The translations under genes and the position numbers were made by a program. From contig CAWGHN010000005.1 of NCBI GenBank assembly GCA_963822435.1, positions 124,001-188,000 on the forward strand: 64,000 nt of DNA. The letters run 5' to 3'. Of this stretch, positions 35,049 to 42,831 are shown piece after piece; position 1 is the stretch's first letter, and every line of letters starts with the position of its first letter. The notes beneath the pieces were generated by a model that had not been told where the DNA came from, did no database searches, and was given only the letters and a program-made list of their open reading frames with translations. This DNA is from JAUYQR01 sp963822435. GTDB lineage: Bacteria; Pseudomonadota; Alphaproteobacteria; Rhodobacterales; Rhodobacteraceae.

Positions 35049-36080
35049 ATGCAGAAAACGCGGGCATGGGACCGGCTGGGCAACGGCGGGTTGCGGTTCA
35101 CCGAACTGGGATTGGGCACGGCGCCCTTGGGCAACCTGTTCGAGGCGGTGACGGGCGAGGAAGCGCGGGCGGTGATGGAGACGGCCTGGGACGCGGGGGT
35201 GCGGTATTTCGATACGGCGCCGCTCTATGGCCTTGGGCTGTCGGAAACCCGGTTGAACCCGTTCCTGCGGGACAAGCCGCGCGATGCGGTCATCGTCTCG
35301 ACCAAGATCGGGCGGCTGTTGCGGCGGGTGGAGGCGGACCGGCGGGACGGCATCGGCAAGTGGATCGACGTGCCGTCGCGGTCTGAGGTGTTCGACTATT
35401 CCTATGATGGGGTGTTGCGCAGCCTTGAGTTTTCGCTGGAGCGGCTGGGGCTGGACCGGGTGGACGTGGTTTATGCGCATGATCTGGATGTGTTCACGCA
35501 TGGGTCGGCCGCCGCGCGCGACGAGCGGTTGGGCGAGTTCATCGCGGGCGGTTATCTGGCGCTGCGACGGTTGCGCGACGAAGGCGTGATCCGGGCGTTC
35601 GGGGCCGGAGTGAACGAGGCGGAGGCTTGTGACTGGCTGATGGAGCGGGGCGATTTCGATCTGTTCCTGCTGGCCGGGCGCTATACGCTGCTGGAGCAGG
35701 GGGCGCTGGGGTTCATGGACCGGGCGGCAGCGCGGGGCGTGGGCGTGGTGATTGGCGGGCCGTACAACTCGGGGATCCTGGCCACCGGGCCGCGACCGGG
35801 AGCACGATTCAACTATGAGCCCGCACCGGAGGTAGTGCTGGAGCGCGCGGGGCGGTTGCAGGCGGTCTGCGCCGCGCATGGCGTGCGGCTGGTGGATGCG
35901 GCGTTGCGGTTTCCGCTGCTGCATCCGGCGACGGTGAGCGTGATCCCCGGCGGGCAGGGCGTGGCCGAGATGGCGGGCAATGTGGCGGCGGCGGCGGCGG
36001 TGATTCCGCCCGCACTCTGGGCGGATTTGCAGGCCGAGGGGCTGATTGCCGAAGGTGCGCCGGTGGCGGGCGGTTTCTGA
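35049..36080 (+). CDS. Aldo/keto reductase (D-threo-aldose / L-fucose dehydrogenase-like)
   Basis: This 343-residue (beta/alpha)8 oxidoreductase has the tetrad pattern: Asp in YFDTAPLYGLGLSE with the catalytic Tyr, Lys in IVSTKIGRLL, and His in VVYAHDLD. FGAGVNEAEACDWLM and PYNSGILATG fit the subgroup with L-fucose/D-threo-aldose 1-dehydrogenase and pyridoxal 4-dehydrogenase. It would oxidise a sugar to its lactone using NAD(P). It is alone on the plus strand, divergent from the SgcQ operon across the shared operator candidate. Confidence 0.88.
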   Translation: MQKTRAWDRLGNGGLRFTELGLGTAPLGNLFEAVTGEEARAVMETAWDAGVRYFDTAPLYGLGLSETRLNPFLRDKPRDAVIVSTKIGRLLRRVEADRRDGIGKWIDVPSRSEVFDYSYDGVLRSLEFSLERLGLDRVDVVYAHDLDVFTHGSAAARDERLGEFIAGGYLALRRLRDEGVIRAFGAGVNEAEACDWLMERGDFDLFLLAGRYTLLEQGALGFMDRAAARGVGVVIGGPYNSGILATGPRPGARFNYEPAPEVVLERAGRLQAVCAAHGVRLVDAALRFPLLHPATVSVIPGGQGVAEMAGNVAAAAAVIPPALWADLQAEGLIAEGAPVAGGF

Positions 36081-36144
36081 GCGGAGCGGCTGGCGCCGCA
36101 TCGCCTTTGGGACGCTGGCGCGGGCATGGCCCGCTTGGCTCCGT

Positions 36145-36180
36145 GCGCTCCGCGCGGGGATATTTGAGCAAAGAGGAAGG
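36145..36180 (-). repeat. Dispersed intergenic repeat, copy E (short)
   Basis: Read on the minus strand it begins right after the PfkB stop: CTTCCTCTTTGCTCAAATAT followed by CCCCGCGCGGAG. It lies between convergent genes. The G-rich second half is reduced in this copy. Confidence 0.55.
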
Positions 36181-36181
36181 C

Positions 36182-37072
36182 TCAGGCCGTGAGGCGCTGG
36201 CGGATCGCGGTTTCGGTGATCGCGACGCGGTCGGCGGGTGCGGTGGCGACGTGAAGCGAGGCGGCGGCTTGCGCAAAGCGGGCGGCATGTTCCAGCGGGA
36301 TGCCCCGCGCCCATTCGGCGGCCAGCGCGCCGGTGAAGGCATCGCCCGCGCCGTGGGTAGAGATCACTTTGGCCGGGATCGGCGGTTGGATGAAGTGGTC
36401 GGCGGCAAGGCCGTCGGCGCCGAGGGTGACGATGGTGGCCTTGGGGCCGAGGGCGGTGAGGGCTTTGGCGGCGGCACTGGGGTTCAGGGTGGCCTCGGGC
36501 AGGCCAAGCAGATCGGCGGCTTCGCCCCGGTTGACGATGAGAAGATCGGTGAGGCGGAGCAGTTCGGGTGAGGTCGGGCGCGCGGGGGCTGCGTTCAGAA
36601 TGACGCGGATGCCGGCGCTGGCCGCGCGCCGGGCAAGGTGGAGGTTTGCCGCCTCGGGGATTTCGTTTTGCAAGAGGAGTGCCGCGCAGCGTTTGGGGAA
36701 AGCGGTGGCTTCGGGGCGGTAAAGAAGGTTCGCGCCCGAGACGATGATCGCGCCGTAGGTGCCGGCGGGATCGAGGATCGCCACCGACATGCCGGAAGGG
36801 CCGGGGTGGGTTTGCACGCCGGCGCGGCGGACATGGGCGCTGTCGAGGGCACCGCGCAAGGTGGCAGCGAAATCATCGGTGCCAATGGCGCCGGCCATGT
36901 GCGCCTCGGCCCCGGCGCGGGCAGCGGCGGCGGCCTGGTTGCCGCCCTTGCCACCGAAGGCGTAGGTGACGGCGGTGCCGGCGAGGGTCTGGTCGGGGCG
37001 CGGCAGGCCGGGGGCCTCGACGATGACGTCGAGGTGCAGCGAGCCGGCGGAAAGGATCACGGGGTCAGGCAT
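36182..37072 (-). CDS. PfkB family carbohydrate kinase (second ribokinase-like)
   Basis: A 296-residue ribokinase-type protein with motif 1 FGGKGGNQAAAAARAGAEAH and motif 2 STHGAGDAFTGALAAEWARG with the catalytic Asp. NAAPARPTSPELL and LIVNRGEAADLLGLPE are ribokinase-like. It overlaps the upstream isomerase gene by 8 bases, so a kinase/isomerase pair is likely. It is distinct from the PfkB protein at 20536, giving the cluster three sugar kinases in all. Confidence 0.88.
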   Translation of the reverse strand: MPDPVILSAGSLHLDVIVEAPGLPRPDQTLAGTAVTYAFGGKGGNQAAAAARAGAEAHMAGAIGTDDFAATLRGALDSAHVRRAGVQTHPGPSGMSVAILDPAGTYGAIIVSGANLLYRPEATAFPKRCAALLLQNEIPEAANLHLARRAASAGIRVILNAAPARPTSPELLRLTDLLIVNRGEAADLLGLPEATLNPSAAAKALTALGPKATIVTLGADGLAADHFIQPPIPAKVISTHGAGDAFTGALAAEWARGIPLEHAARFAQAAASLHVATAPADRVAITETAIRQRLTA

Positions 37073-38027
37073 AAAGCGCGTTCGTCACGATACGGGTGGT
37101 TGTTGCGGCGTCCTGGCGGGCCTGGGCTTCGGCAAGGGCGGGGTCGGTGGCGAGGCGGGCGGCGGTGGCGCGAAGGCGGTCGGTGAGGTGGATGTTGGTG
37201 GCGGCCTCGTCAGCCGGGTTCAGGCCGGAGAGGTCGGGGAAGGTGTCGAAGTAGATCACGCCGTCGTAGCCCGCGCGGATCAGTTCGACGAACAGTTCCA
37301 CCGTCTGCACGGGGTGGACAGTGCCGACCATCAGCCCGTCATCACGCTTGGCGTAGCCGTCGTTCAGGTGGACGCCGAGGATACGCGAATGGCGGGCGGC
37401 AAGCTGGGCGGCGCGGGCGGGCATTTCGCCGGCGTAGAGCATGTGGGCAAAATCGAGGGTGACGCCGGTGTTGGCGCGCGCGATGTCCTTCAGCGCGAGA
37501 AGGGTGGTCGTCATGTCGGGCATCAGGGCGAAGGCGCGGGGTTCGTTCGGTTTGTATTCGATGGCGATGTCGATGGCGGGGTTGTGGTCGGACACCTCGG
37601 CGATGGCGGCGAGGGTATCGTCCCACATCCGGGCGTAATTGGCCTGAAAGGCGTAGTCAAAGCCGTCCTGCCCCATCCAGAGCGTCATCTGGGTGCCGCC
37701 CATGCGGGCACAGGTGTCGATGCCGCGTTTCGTCAGGTCGATGGCGGCGCGGCGGGTGGCAGCGTCCGGGTGAGTGAAGGCGCCGAGTTTGAAGCCGGCC
37801 TCGGTGTAGTAGCGCATCGCGAGGCCGTTCAGCGCCATGCCCTGATCGGCCAGCAGGCGGGAGAGGTCGGCGGGTTGGTGATGTTCGAAATGGTCGGGGA
37901 AGTTCAGGTCGGCGGCAGAGAGTCCGGCCACCTGCCCTGCCCCGCGGATCATGTCGGCCACGGTGCCGCCCTTGACCTTGAAGGCATTGAGGCGGGCCGC
38001 GTAGCGGGGACGGTTGGGCAGGGTCAT
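37065..38027 (-). CDS. Sugar phosphate isomerase/epimerase (xylose-isomerase-like TIM barrel)
   Basis: A 320-residue AP-endonuclease-2/xylose-isomerase-like barrel. Metal-ligand segments are DIAIEYKPNEPRAF (Glu), GVTLDFAHMLYAGE (Asp), LGVHLNDGYAKRDDG (His, Asp) and GVIYFDTFPD. The family includes rhamnose isomerase-type and 3-epimerase-type enzymes acting on ketoses. The ATG shares one base with the GntR stop (TGATG), and the 3' end overlaps the PfkB kinase by 8 bases, so regulator, isomerase and kinase form one operon. Confidence 0.87.
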   Translation of the reverse strand: MTLPNRPRYAARLNAFKVKGGTVADMIRGAGQVAGLSAADLNFPDHFEHHQPADLSRLLADQGMALNGLAMRYYTEAGFKLGAFTHPDAATRRAAIDLTKRGIDTCARMGGTQMTLWMGQDGFDYAFQANYARMWDDTLAAIAEVSDHNPAIDIAIEYKPNEPRAFALMPDMTTTLLALKDIARANTGVTLDFAHMLYAGEMPARAAQLAARHSRILGVHLNDGYAKRDDGLMVGTVHPVQTVELFVELIRAGYDGVIYFDTFPDLSGLNPADEAATNIHLTDRLRATAARLATDPALAEAQARQDAATTTRIVTNALYA

Positions 38028-38767
38028 CAGGTGCTTTCAGGTGGGTTGAAAAGATCGGGACGATCGCGTTCCAGAGGTTCGAGGTAGGTGATGAGCTGGC
38101 GCAGGTGGCTGCGCACGGCATCGCGGGCCGCCACCGGATCACGGGCCTCCAGGGCGGCGAGGATCTGCCCGTGTTCGGCAAGCGTGGCCTCGATGCGCCC
38201 CGGCACCGGCAGGATAAGCTGGCGCGCGCGGTTGACGTGGAGCCAGGCGGTCTGGGACACCTGCGCCAGTTTCGGAAAACCGGTGAACGACAGCAGCATC
38301 TCGTGCATCTCGCCGTCGAGGGCATAAAAGCCCGGACTGTCGCCGTCGGCCACCAAGGCCGCCTGCACGGTGAGGTTGCGGCGCAGGCGGAGCAGTTGGT
38401 CGTCGGTGATGCTTGGGGCGACGAGTTCAATCGCGGCGACCTCGATCGCCTCGCGCAGGAAGGCGCCTTCGCGAATCTCCCGCATCGAAAAGCGGGCGAC
38501 GAAGGTGCCGGCCTGCGGGATCACATCGACCAGACCCTCGACCTGAAGCCGCGCCACCGCATCGGCCACCGGGCTGCGCGAGACGCCGAGGGCGGCACAA
38601 ATGTCGGGCTTTCGCAGGATTTCGCCGGGGCTGTAGGCCAGCGACAGGATCGCGTGGCGCAGGGTCTGATAGACCTTCTGGCCGAGCGAGCCGGAAAACC
38701 GAGCCAGCGGCAAGAGCCGCATCGCGGCGGTCTGCTCTTGTGAGGCGGGCTCGGCTGGTTGTAGCAT
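38027..38767 (-). CDS. GntR family transcriptional regulator (FadR/FCD subfamily)
   Basis: A 246-residue regulator. The N-terminal winged helix-turn-helix has LGQKVYQTLRHAILS, then PGEILRKPDICAALGVSRSPVADAV split over the HTH, and GTFVARFS. The FCD ligand domain (about residue 95 on) includes REIREGAFLREAIEVAAIEL split and metal-type His residues in EMHEMLLSF and HLRQLITYL. It is the likely regulator of the CTAACATGTTAG sites. One such site ends two bases upstream of the ATG at 38767. An alternative ATG is at 38722. Confidence 0.9.
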   Translation of the reverse strand: MLQPAEPASQEQTAAMRLLPLARFSGSLGQKVYQTLRHAILSLAYSPGEILRKPDICAALGVSRSPVADAVARLQVEGLVDVIPQAGTFVARFSMREIREGAFLREAIEVAAIELVAPSITDDQLLRLRRNLTVQAALVADGDSPGFYALDGEMHEMLLSFTGFPKLAQVSQTAWLHVNRARQLILPVPGRIEATLAEHGQILAALEARDPVAARDAVRSHLRQLITYLEPLERDRPDLFNPPEST

Positions 38768-38768
38768 G

Positions 38769-38780
38769 CTAACATGTTAG
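38769..38780. promoter_or_regulatory. GntR-type operator candidate CTAACATGTTAG, site 4
   Basis: A perfect palindrome identical to site 1, between the GntR gene (start 38767) and the divergent dehydratase gene (start 38815). An overlapping TAGCATGCTA palindrome occupies 38762..38771. Placement fits autoregulation and repression of the divergent operon. Confidence 0.7.
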
Positions 38781-38814
38781 GCAAGGACTGCACGCTGTCA
38801 AGGAAGGGGCTGAC

Positions 38815-40326
38815 ATGGCTGAAGGGGTGATCCGGCTGCACGGCGCGGACAATGTGGTGATCGCCTTGGCCGATCTGCGGGCGGGCGACCGCCCGACAGG
38901 TCTGGACGTGGCGCTGGCGGGACCGGTGCCGCGCGGCCACAAGATCGCCGCGCGGGCCATCGGCAAGGGTGAAAAGGTGATCCGCTATGGCCAGATCATC
39001 GGGCAGGCGACTGCGGATATAGCGGCAGGCGCGCACATCCACAGCCACAATCTGGGCATGGGACCACATTCCAGCGACTATGCCATCGGCGCGGAATCCC
39101 GCCCCCTGCCCCCGTTGGCGCCGAAAACCTTCATGGGCTATCACCGCCCCGATGGCACGGTGGGCACGCGGAACTACCTTGGCATTCTGACCAGCGTGAA
39201 CTGTTCCGGTTCGGTCGCGCGGTTCATCGCCGAGGCGGCAGAGAAGGACCCGGTCCTGTCATCCATGCCCAATATCGACGGGTTCGTGCCGATCGTGCAC
39301 AACACCGGCTGCGGCATGTCTGGCGTGAACGAGGGGTATGACACCCTGATGCGCACGTTGAAGGGCTATGCGCGGAACCCGAATTTCGGGGGGATATTGC
39401 TGGTGGGTCTGGGCTGCGAGGTGATGCAGGTGCCGGATCTTGTGGGCCAAGGGCGGCTGCGCCCGGATGGCAACTTTCGCTACATGACGATCCAGGGGAC
39501 CGGCGGCACGCGGGCCACCATCGAGGCGGGGCTTCGCGTGCTGCGCGAGATGGCCGAGGTGGCGGCCCGTGTGGCGCGGGCGCCTGCGCCGGTGTCAAAG
39601 CTGATGGTTGGGCTGCAATGCGGCGGGTCGGACGGCTATTCGGGGATCACGGCGAACCCGGCCTTGGGCCATGCAAGCGACCTTCTGGTGCAGATGGGCG
39701 GAACAACGATCCTGTCGGAAACGCCAGAGATTTACGGCGCCGAACACCTTCTCACCCGCCGCGCGGTCAAGCCGGAGGTGGGCGAAAAGCTGCTGGAGCG
39801 CATCCGCTGGTGGGAGGAATATACCGCCCGCAACGGTGGCGAGATGGACAACAACCCCTCGCCCGGCAACAAGAAGGGCGGGCTGACGACGATCCTTGAA
39901 AAATCGCTCGGCGCGGTGGCGAAGGGCGGCACAGCCCCCTTGGCGGGCGTCTACAAATTTGCGGAACCGATCACCGAGCCGGGGTTTGTCTACATGGACA
40001 GCCCCGGATACGACCCGTGTTCGGTGACGGGGCAGATCGCATCGGGGGCAACGATGATCGTGTTCACCACGGGGCGGGGATCGGTGTCAGGCTACAAGCC
40101 CAGCCCCTGCATCAAGCTGGCGACGAACAGCGAGATGTATGCCCGCATGGCCGAGGACATGGACATCAACTGCGGCGACATCCTTGACGGGGTCAGCATC
40201 GAGGCCAAGGGCGAAGAGATCCTTGACCGGATCATCGCGGTGGCCTCAGGGCAGAAATCACTGTCCGAGGAGCTGGGCTTTGGCGGTGCGGAATTCGTGC
40301 CGTGGCAGATCGGGGCGGTGATGTGA
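38815..40326 (+). CDS. UxaA family hydrolase (altronate dehydratase-like)
   Basis: A 503-residue protein. The N-terminal SAF domain (to about residue 95) has GHKIAARAIGKGEKVIRYGQ and IHSHNLGMG. The C-terminal dehydratase domain begins TFMGYHRPDGTVGTRNYLGI, followed by HNTGCGMS, GLGCEV, LQCGGSDGYSGITANPALG and a C-terminal MDINCGDILDG with candidate metal-cluster Cys residues. Length matches altronate/galactarate-type dehydratases, which convert sugar acids to 2-keto-3-deoxy acids. A good AAGGAAGGGG site precedes the ATG. It overlaps the following methyltransferase by 4 bases. Confidence 0.92.
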   Translation: MAEGVIRLHGADNVVIALADLRAGDRPTGLDVALAGPVPRGHKIAARAIGKGEKVIRYGQIIGQATADIAAGAHIHSHNLGMGPHSSDYAIGAESRPLPPLAPKTFMGYHRPDGTVGTRNYLGILTSVNCSGSVARFIAEAAEKDPVLSSMPNIDGFVPIVHNTGCGMSGVNEGYDTLMRTLKGYARNPNFGGILLVGLGCEVMQVPDLVGQGRLRPDGNFRYMTIQGTGGTRATIEAGLRVLREMAEVAARVARAPAPVSKLMVGLQCGGSDGYSGITANPALGHASDLLVQMGGTTILSETPEIYGAEHLLTRRAVKPEVGEKLLERIRWWEEYTARNGGEMDNNPSPGNKKGGLTTILEKSLGAVAKGGTAPLAGVYKFAEPITEPGFVYMDSPGYDPCSVTGQIASGATMIVFTTGRGSVSGYKPSPCIKLATNSEMYARMAEDMDINCGDILDGVSIEAKGEEILDRIIAVASGQKSLSEELGFGGAEFVPWQIGAVM

Positions 40327-41102
40327 CCGAGACCGCGACGGGACACTATTCGGCCGAACTGATCGACGTCTGCGAAGCGATCTGGGGCGAGGGGTTTCTG
40401 TCTCCCGGCGGCACCGCAGAAGTGGGCCGGATTGTCGGGTCGGAAGATATCCGTGGCGCGACGGTTCTGGACATCGGGTCGGGCGCGGGTGGCACGGCGA
40501 TGGCGCTGGTGGAAGGTCAGGGTGCCGGCTACGTCACCGGGATCGACGTGGAGGATGGCGTGCTGGCCCACGCCCGCCAGCGCATCGCTGCGCGCGGATT
40601 GACCGACCGGATCGGGCTGGTCAAGGTGGTTCCGGGGCCGCTGCCGTTTCCGCCCGACACCTTCGACGTGGTGTTTTCCAAGGAAGCGATCCTGCACATC
40701 GCCGACAAGCCGGCGCTGATGGCCGAGGTGTTTCGCGTGTTGCGTCCGGGTGGGCGCTTTCTCGCGTCGGACTGGCTGCTTGGGTCGCGCCCCCCGTCTG
40801 CCGCGATGGAGGCCTACATCGCCGCTGAAGGTCTGGATTTTCAGATGGCCACCGTGGAAGACTATCGCACCGCGATGGAAACGGCGGGGTTTTACAATGT
40901 CGTGACCCGGTCGCGGACCGAATGGTATCGGCGCGAGGCGCGCGACGAGTTGGCGCGGCTGAAGGGCCCCTTGGGCCGCAAGGCGGAGGATCGGTTGGGC
41001 AAGGAGTTTGTCGATCGCAACATCGCGATCTGGGAACGGATGATTCCGATGCTGGATGCGGGCGAACATTGCCCGACGCATCTGTCGGCGGTGAAAGCGT
41101 GA
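40323..41102 (+). CDS. Class I SAM-dependent methyltransferase
   Basis: A 259-residue methyltransferase. Motif I is TVLDIGSGAGGTAMAL, motif II/III GYVTGIDVEDGVLAHARQR, and motif IV FDVVFSKEAILHIAD, followed by VLRPGGRFLASDWLLG. The pattern resembles small-molecule N- or O-methyltransferases such as the phosphoethanolamine/sarcosine type. It starts with GTG at 40323, overlapping the dehydratase stop (GTGA), and its own stop overlaps the next GTG in the same way. Such coupling to a sugar-acid dehydratase is unusual; the substrate is unknown. Confidence 0.87.
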   Translation: MTETATGHYSAELIDVCEAIWGEGFLSPGGTAEVGRIVGSEDIRGATVLDIGSGAGGTAMALVEGQGAGYVTGIDVEDGVLAHARQRIAARGLTDRIGLVKVVPGPLPFPPDTFDVVFSKEAILHIADKPALMAEVFRVLRPGGRFLASDWLLGSRPPSAAMEAYIAAEGLDFQMATVEDYRTAMETAGFYNVVTRSRTEWYRREARDELARLKGPLGRKAEDRLGKEFVDRNIAIWERMIPMLDAGEHCPTHLSAVKA

Positions 41103-41896
41103 GGCCCGCCTATTCCGCCACCGATCCGGACCGCGACTACGCCAATGGTGATTTCATCGCCGGTGCGGCCGAGTATCCGGCGCGGTGGACGGCGGAGGCG
41201 GCGCGGTTTCGGGGCGAGATGGGCGCGCGGGCGGACCTCGGGTTGGCCTACGGACCGGGCGGGCGGCAGGTGCTGGACCTCTTTCATCCGCGGGACGAGG
41301 CGCGCGGCGCGGTCGTTTTCGTGCATGGCGGCTATTGGAAGGCGTTTGATCGCAGCCTCTGGTCGCATCTGGCGGCGGGGCCATTGGCAAGGGGATTTGC
41401 GGTGGCAATGCCGTCCTACACGCTGGCACCAGACGTGCGGATCGGGGCGATGACGGCCGAGATCGCCGAGGCCTGCCGGATGGTGGCCGCACGGGTGGCG
41501 GGGCCGATGGTGGTGACGGGCCATTCGGCGGGCGGGCATCTGTCGGCGCGGATGGGCTGCGCGGATCTGGACGTGCCGGTGGCTCGGGTGGTGCCGATCT
41601 CGCCCTTGACGGAGTTGGAGCCGTTGCGGGCGACGGCAATGAACGGGGTGTTGCAGATCGACGCGGCCGAGGCGGCCGTGGAAAGCCCGGCGCGGCATGG
41701 ACTGCGGGCGGGTGTTTCGGCGCATGTCTGGGTGGGCGCGGAGGAGCGGCCAGCGTTTTTGTGGCAGGCGCGGGTGTTGTCGGAAGAATGGGCTTGCCCT
41801 TGGACCGCCCGGCCGGGCGAGCACCATTTCAGCGTGATCGACGATCTGGCCGATCCGCAATCGGCGCTGTGCGACACGGTTTTGCAGGGTCTTTGA
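41099..41896 (+). CDS. Alpha/beta hydrolase (arylformamidase/esterase-like)
   Basis: A 265-residue hydrolase. The oxyanion motif HGGYWKAFDRS, nucleophile elbow VTGHSAGGHLSARM, and candidate catalytic His in RPGEHHFSVIDDL match the kynurenine formamidase-like branch of the HSL/esterase superfamily. No tryptophan-catabolism gene is nearby, so an ester or lactone from the sugar pathway is a more natural substrate here (inference). The GTG start overlaps the methyltransferase stop (GTGA). Confidence 0.85.
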   Translation: MRPAYSATDPDRDYANGDFIAGAAEYPARWTAEAARFRGEMGARADLGLAYGPGGRQVLDLFHPRDEARGAVVFVHGGYWKAFDRSLWSHLAAGPLARGFAVAMPSYTLAPDVRIGAMTAEIAEACRMVAARVAGPMVVTGHSAGGHLSARMGCADLDVPVARVVPISPLTELEPLRATAMNGVLQIDAAEAAVESPARHGLRAGVSAHVWVGAEERPAFLWQARVLSEEWACPWTARPGEHHFSVIDDLADPQSALCDTVLQGL

Positions 41897-41931
41897 CGGG
41901 TGCGCCCGGCGCGTCCGGGGGAGCGGAGGGT

Positions 41932-41980
41932 TTCACACCCTCCGCACCTCCCGTGGAGTATTTTTGAAAAGAGCAAATAT
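41932..41980 (-). repeat. Dispersed intergenic repeat, copy F
   Basis: On the minus strand it reads GCTCTTTTCAAAAATACTCC, then ACGGGAGGTGCGGAGGGTG and TGAAACCCTCCGC. GGAGGGT pairs with ACCCTCC around GTGAA. It starts 7 bases after the minus-strand permease stop, between convergent genes. Confidence 0.65.
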
Positions 41981-41986
41981 GGGGCT

Positions 41987-42820
41987 TCAGGCCATCGCTT
42001 CTTCGGCGCGGCGGGCTTCGGCTTCGCGGGCGGCTTCGATCCGGGCCTTGCGGCGGCGAGTCAGTTCCCACCAGATCGCGAGGCCGAGGGTGAAGAGGAT
42101 CAGCAGGAGCGCCAGCGCATTGATCGTGGGGGTGATGCCGGAGCGGACCTTGGAAAAGACGTAGACCGTCAGCGTATCTTGCCCGCCCCTCGTGAAGAGG
42201 GTGACGTTGAAGTTTTCGATCGACTGGAAAAAGGCGATGGCGGCCCCTGCCCCGATGGCCGGGTAAAGATGCGGCAGAAGGATGCGGCGCATCACTTGGG
42301 AATGGCTGGCGCCAAGGTCGAGGGCGGCTTCTTCGAGGCCGGCGTCGAAACTTTGCAGGCGGGCAAGGACAAGCAGCATCACGAAGGACGCGATGTAGCT
42401 GACCTGGCCCAGAACCGAAAGATGCAGCCCCGCGCCAACATTGAAGTTGTTCCAGAAAAGCAGCGTCGAGATGCCGATGACGACGCCGGGGATCAGGATC
42501 GGCGCGACCATCAGCCCGTAAAGCGAGGCGCGCCAGCGGCCGGAGATCGAGTTGATCAGGATCGCGCCCGCCGTGCCGATCGGGACCGCAAGGGCAACCA
42601 CGCCTAGCGCCACGAGGATGGTGTTGCGAAACGCGATCCAGACGCGGGTGTCGTTCCACAGGTCGATAAACCAGCGGTCGGTAAAGCCGACCCACGGCAC
42701 GATGGTTGGCAGCTTGCTGTCGTTGAACGCAGCCCCGCCCATCACCAGCAGCGGCACCAGAAGGTAGATCAGGAAGGCCGTCATGTAGACGTGGCCCAGA
42801 AGGTCGCGGGTCTTGTGCAT
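41987..42820 (-). CDS. PotC/PotI-like ABC transporter permease
   Basis: A 277-residue permease with six helices. Helix 1 is VYMTAFLIYLLVPLLVMGGAAF and a later helix is LYGLMVAPILIPGVVIGIS. The coupling motif is EEAALDLGASHSQVMRRILLP. The C-terminal tail (RRKARIEAAREAEARRAEEAMA split) is charged and probably helical. Spermidine/putrescine-type (PotBCD) family. It is last in the operon binding protein-ATPase-permease-permease. I chose the ATG at 42820, 11 bases after the upstream permease. Confidence 0.9.
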   Translation of the reverse strand: MHKTRDLLGHVYMTAFLIYLLVPLLVMGGAAFNDSKLPTIVPWVGFTDRWFIDLWNDTRVWIAFRNTILVALGVVALAVPIGTAGAILINSISGRWRASLYGLMVAPILIPGVVIGISTLLFWNNFNVGAGLHLSVLGQVSYIASFVMLLVLARLQSFDAGLEEAALDLGASHSQVMRRILLPHLYPAIGAGAAIAFFQSIENFNVTLFTRGGQDTLTVYVFSKVRSGITPTINALALLLILFTLGLAIWWELTRRRKARIEAAREAEARRAEEAMA

Positions 42821-42831
42821 GGCGGCCCCCC

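Noticed and set aside
41099..41896. Annotation as kynurenine formamidase (kynB)
   Set aside because: The HGGYW and GHSAGG motifs fit, but no kynurenine pathway gene is nearby and the gene is coupled to a sugar-acid dehydratase, so the specific name is not supported.
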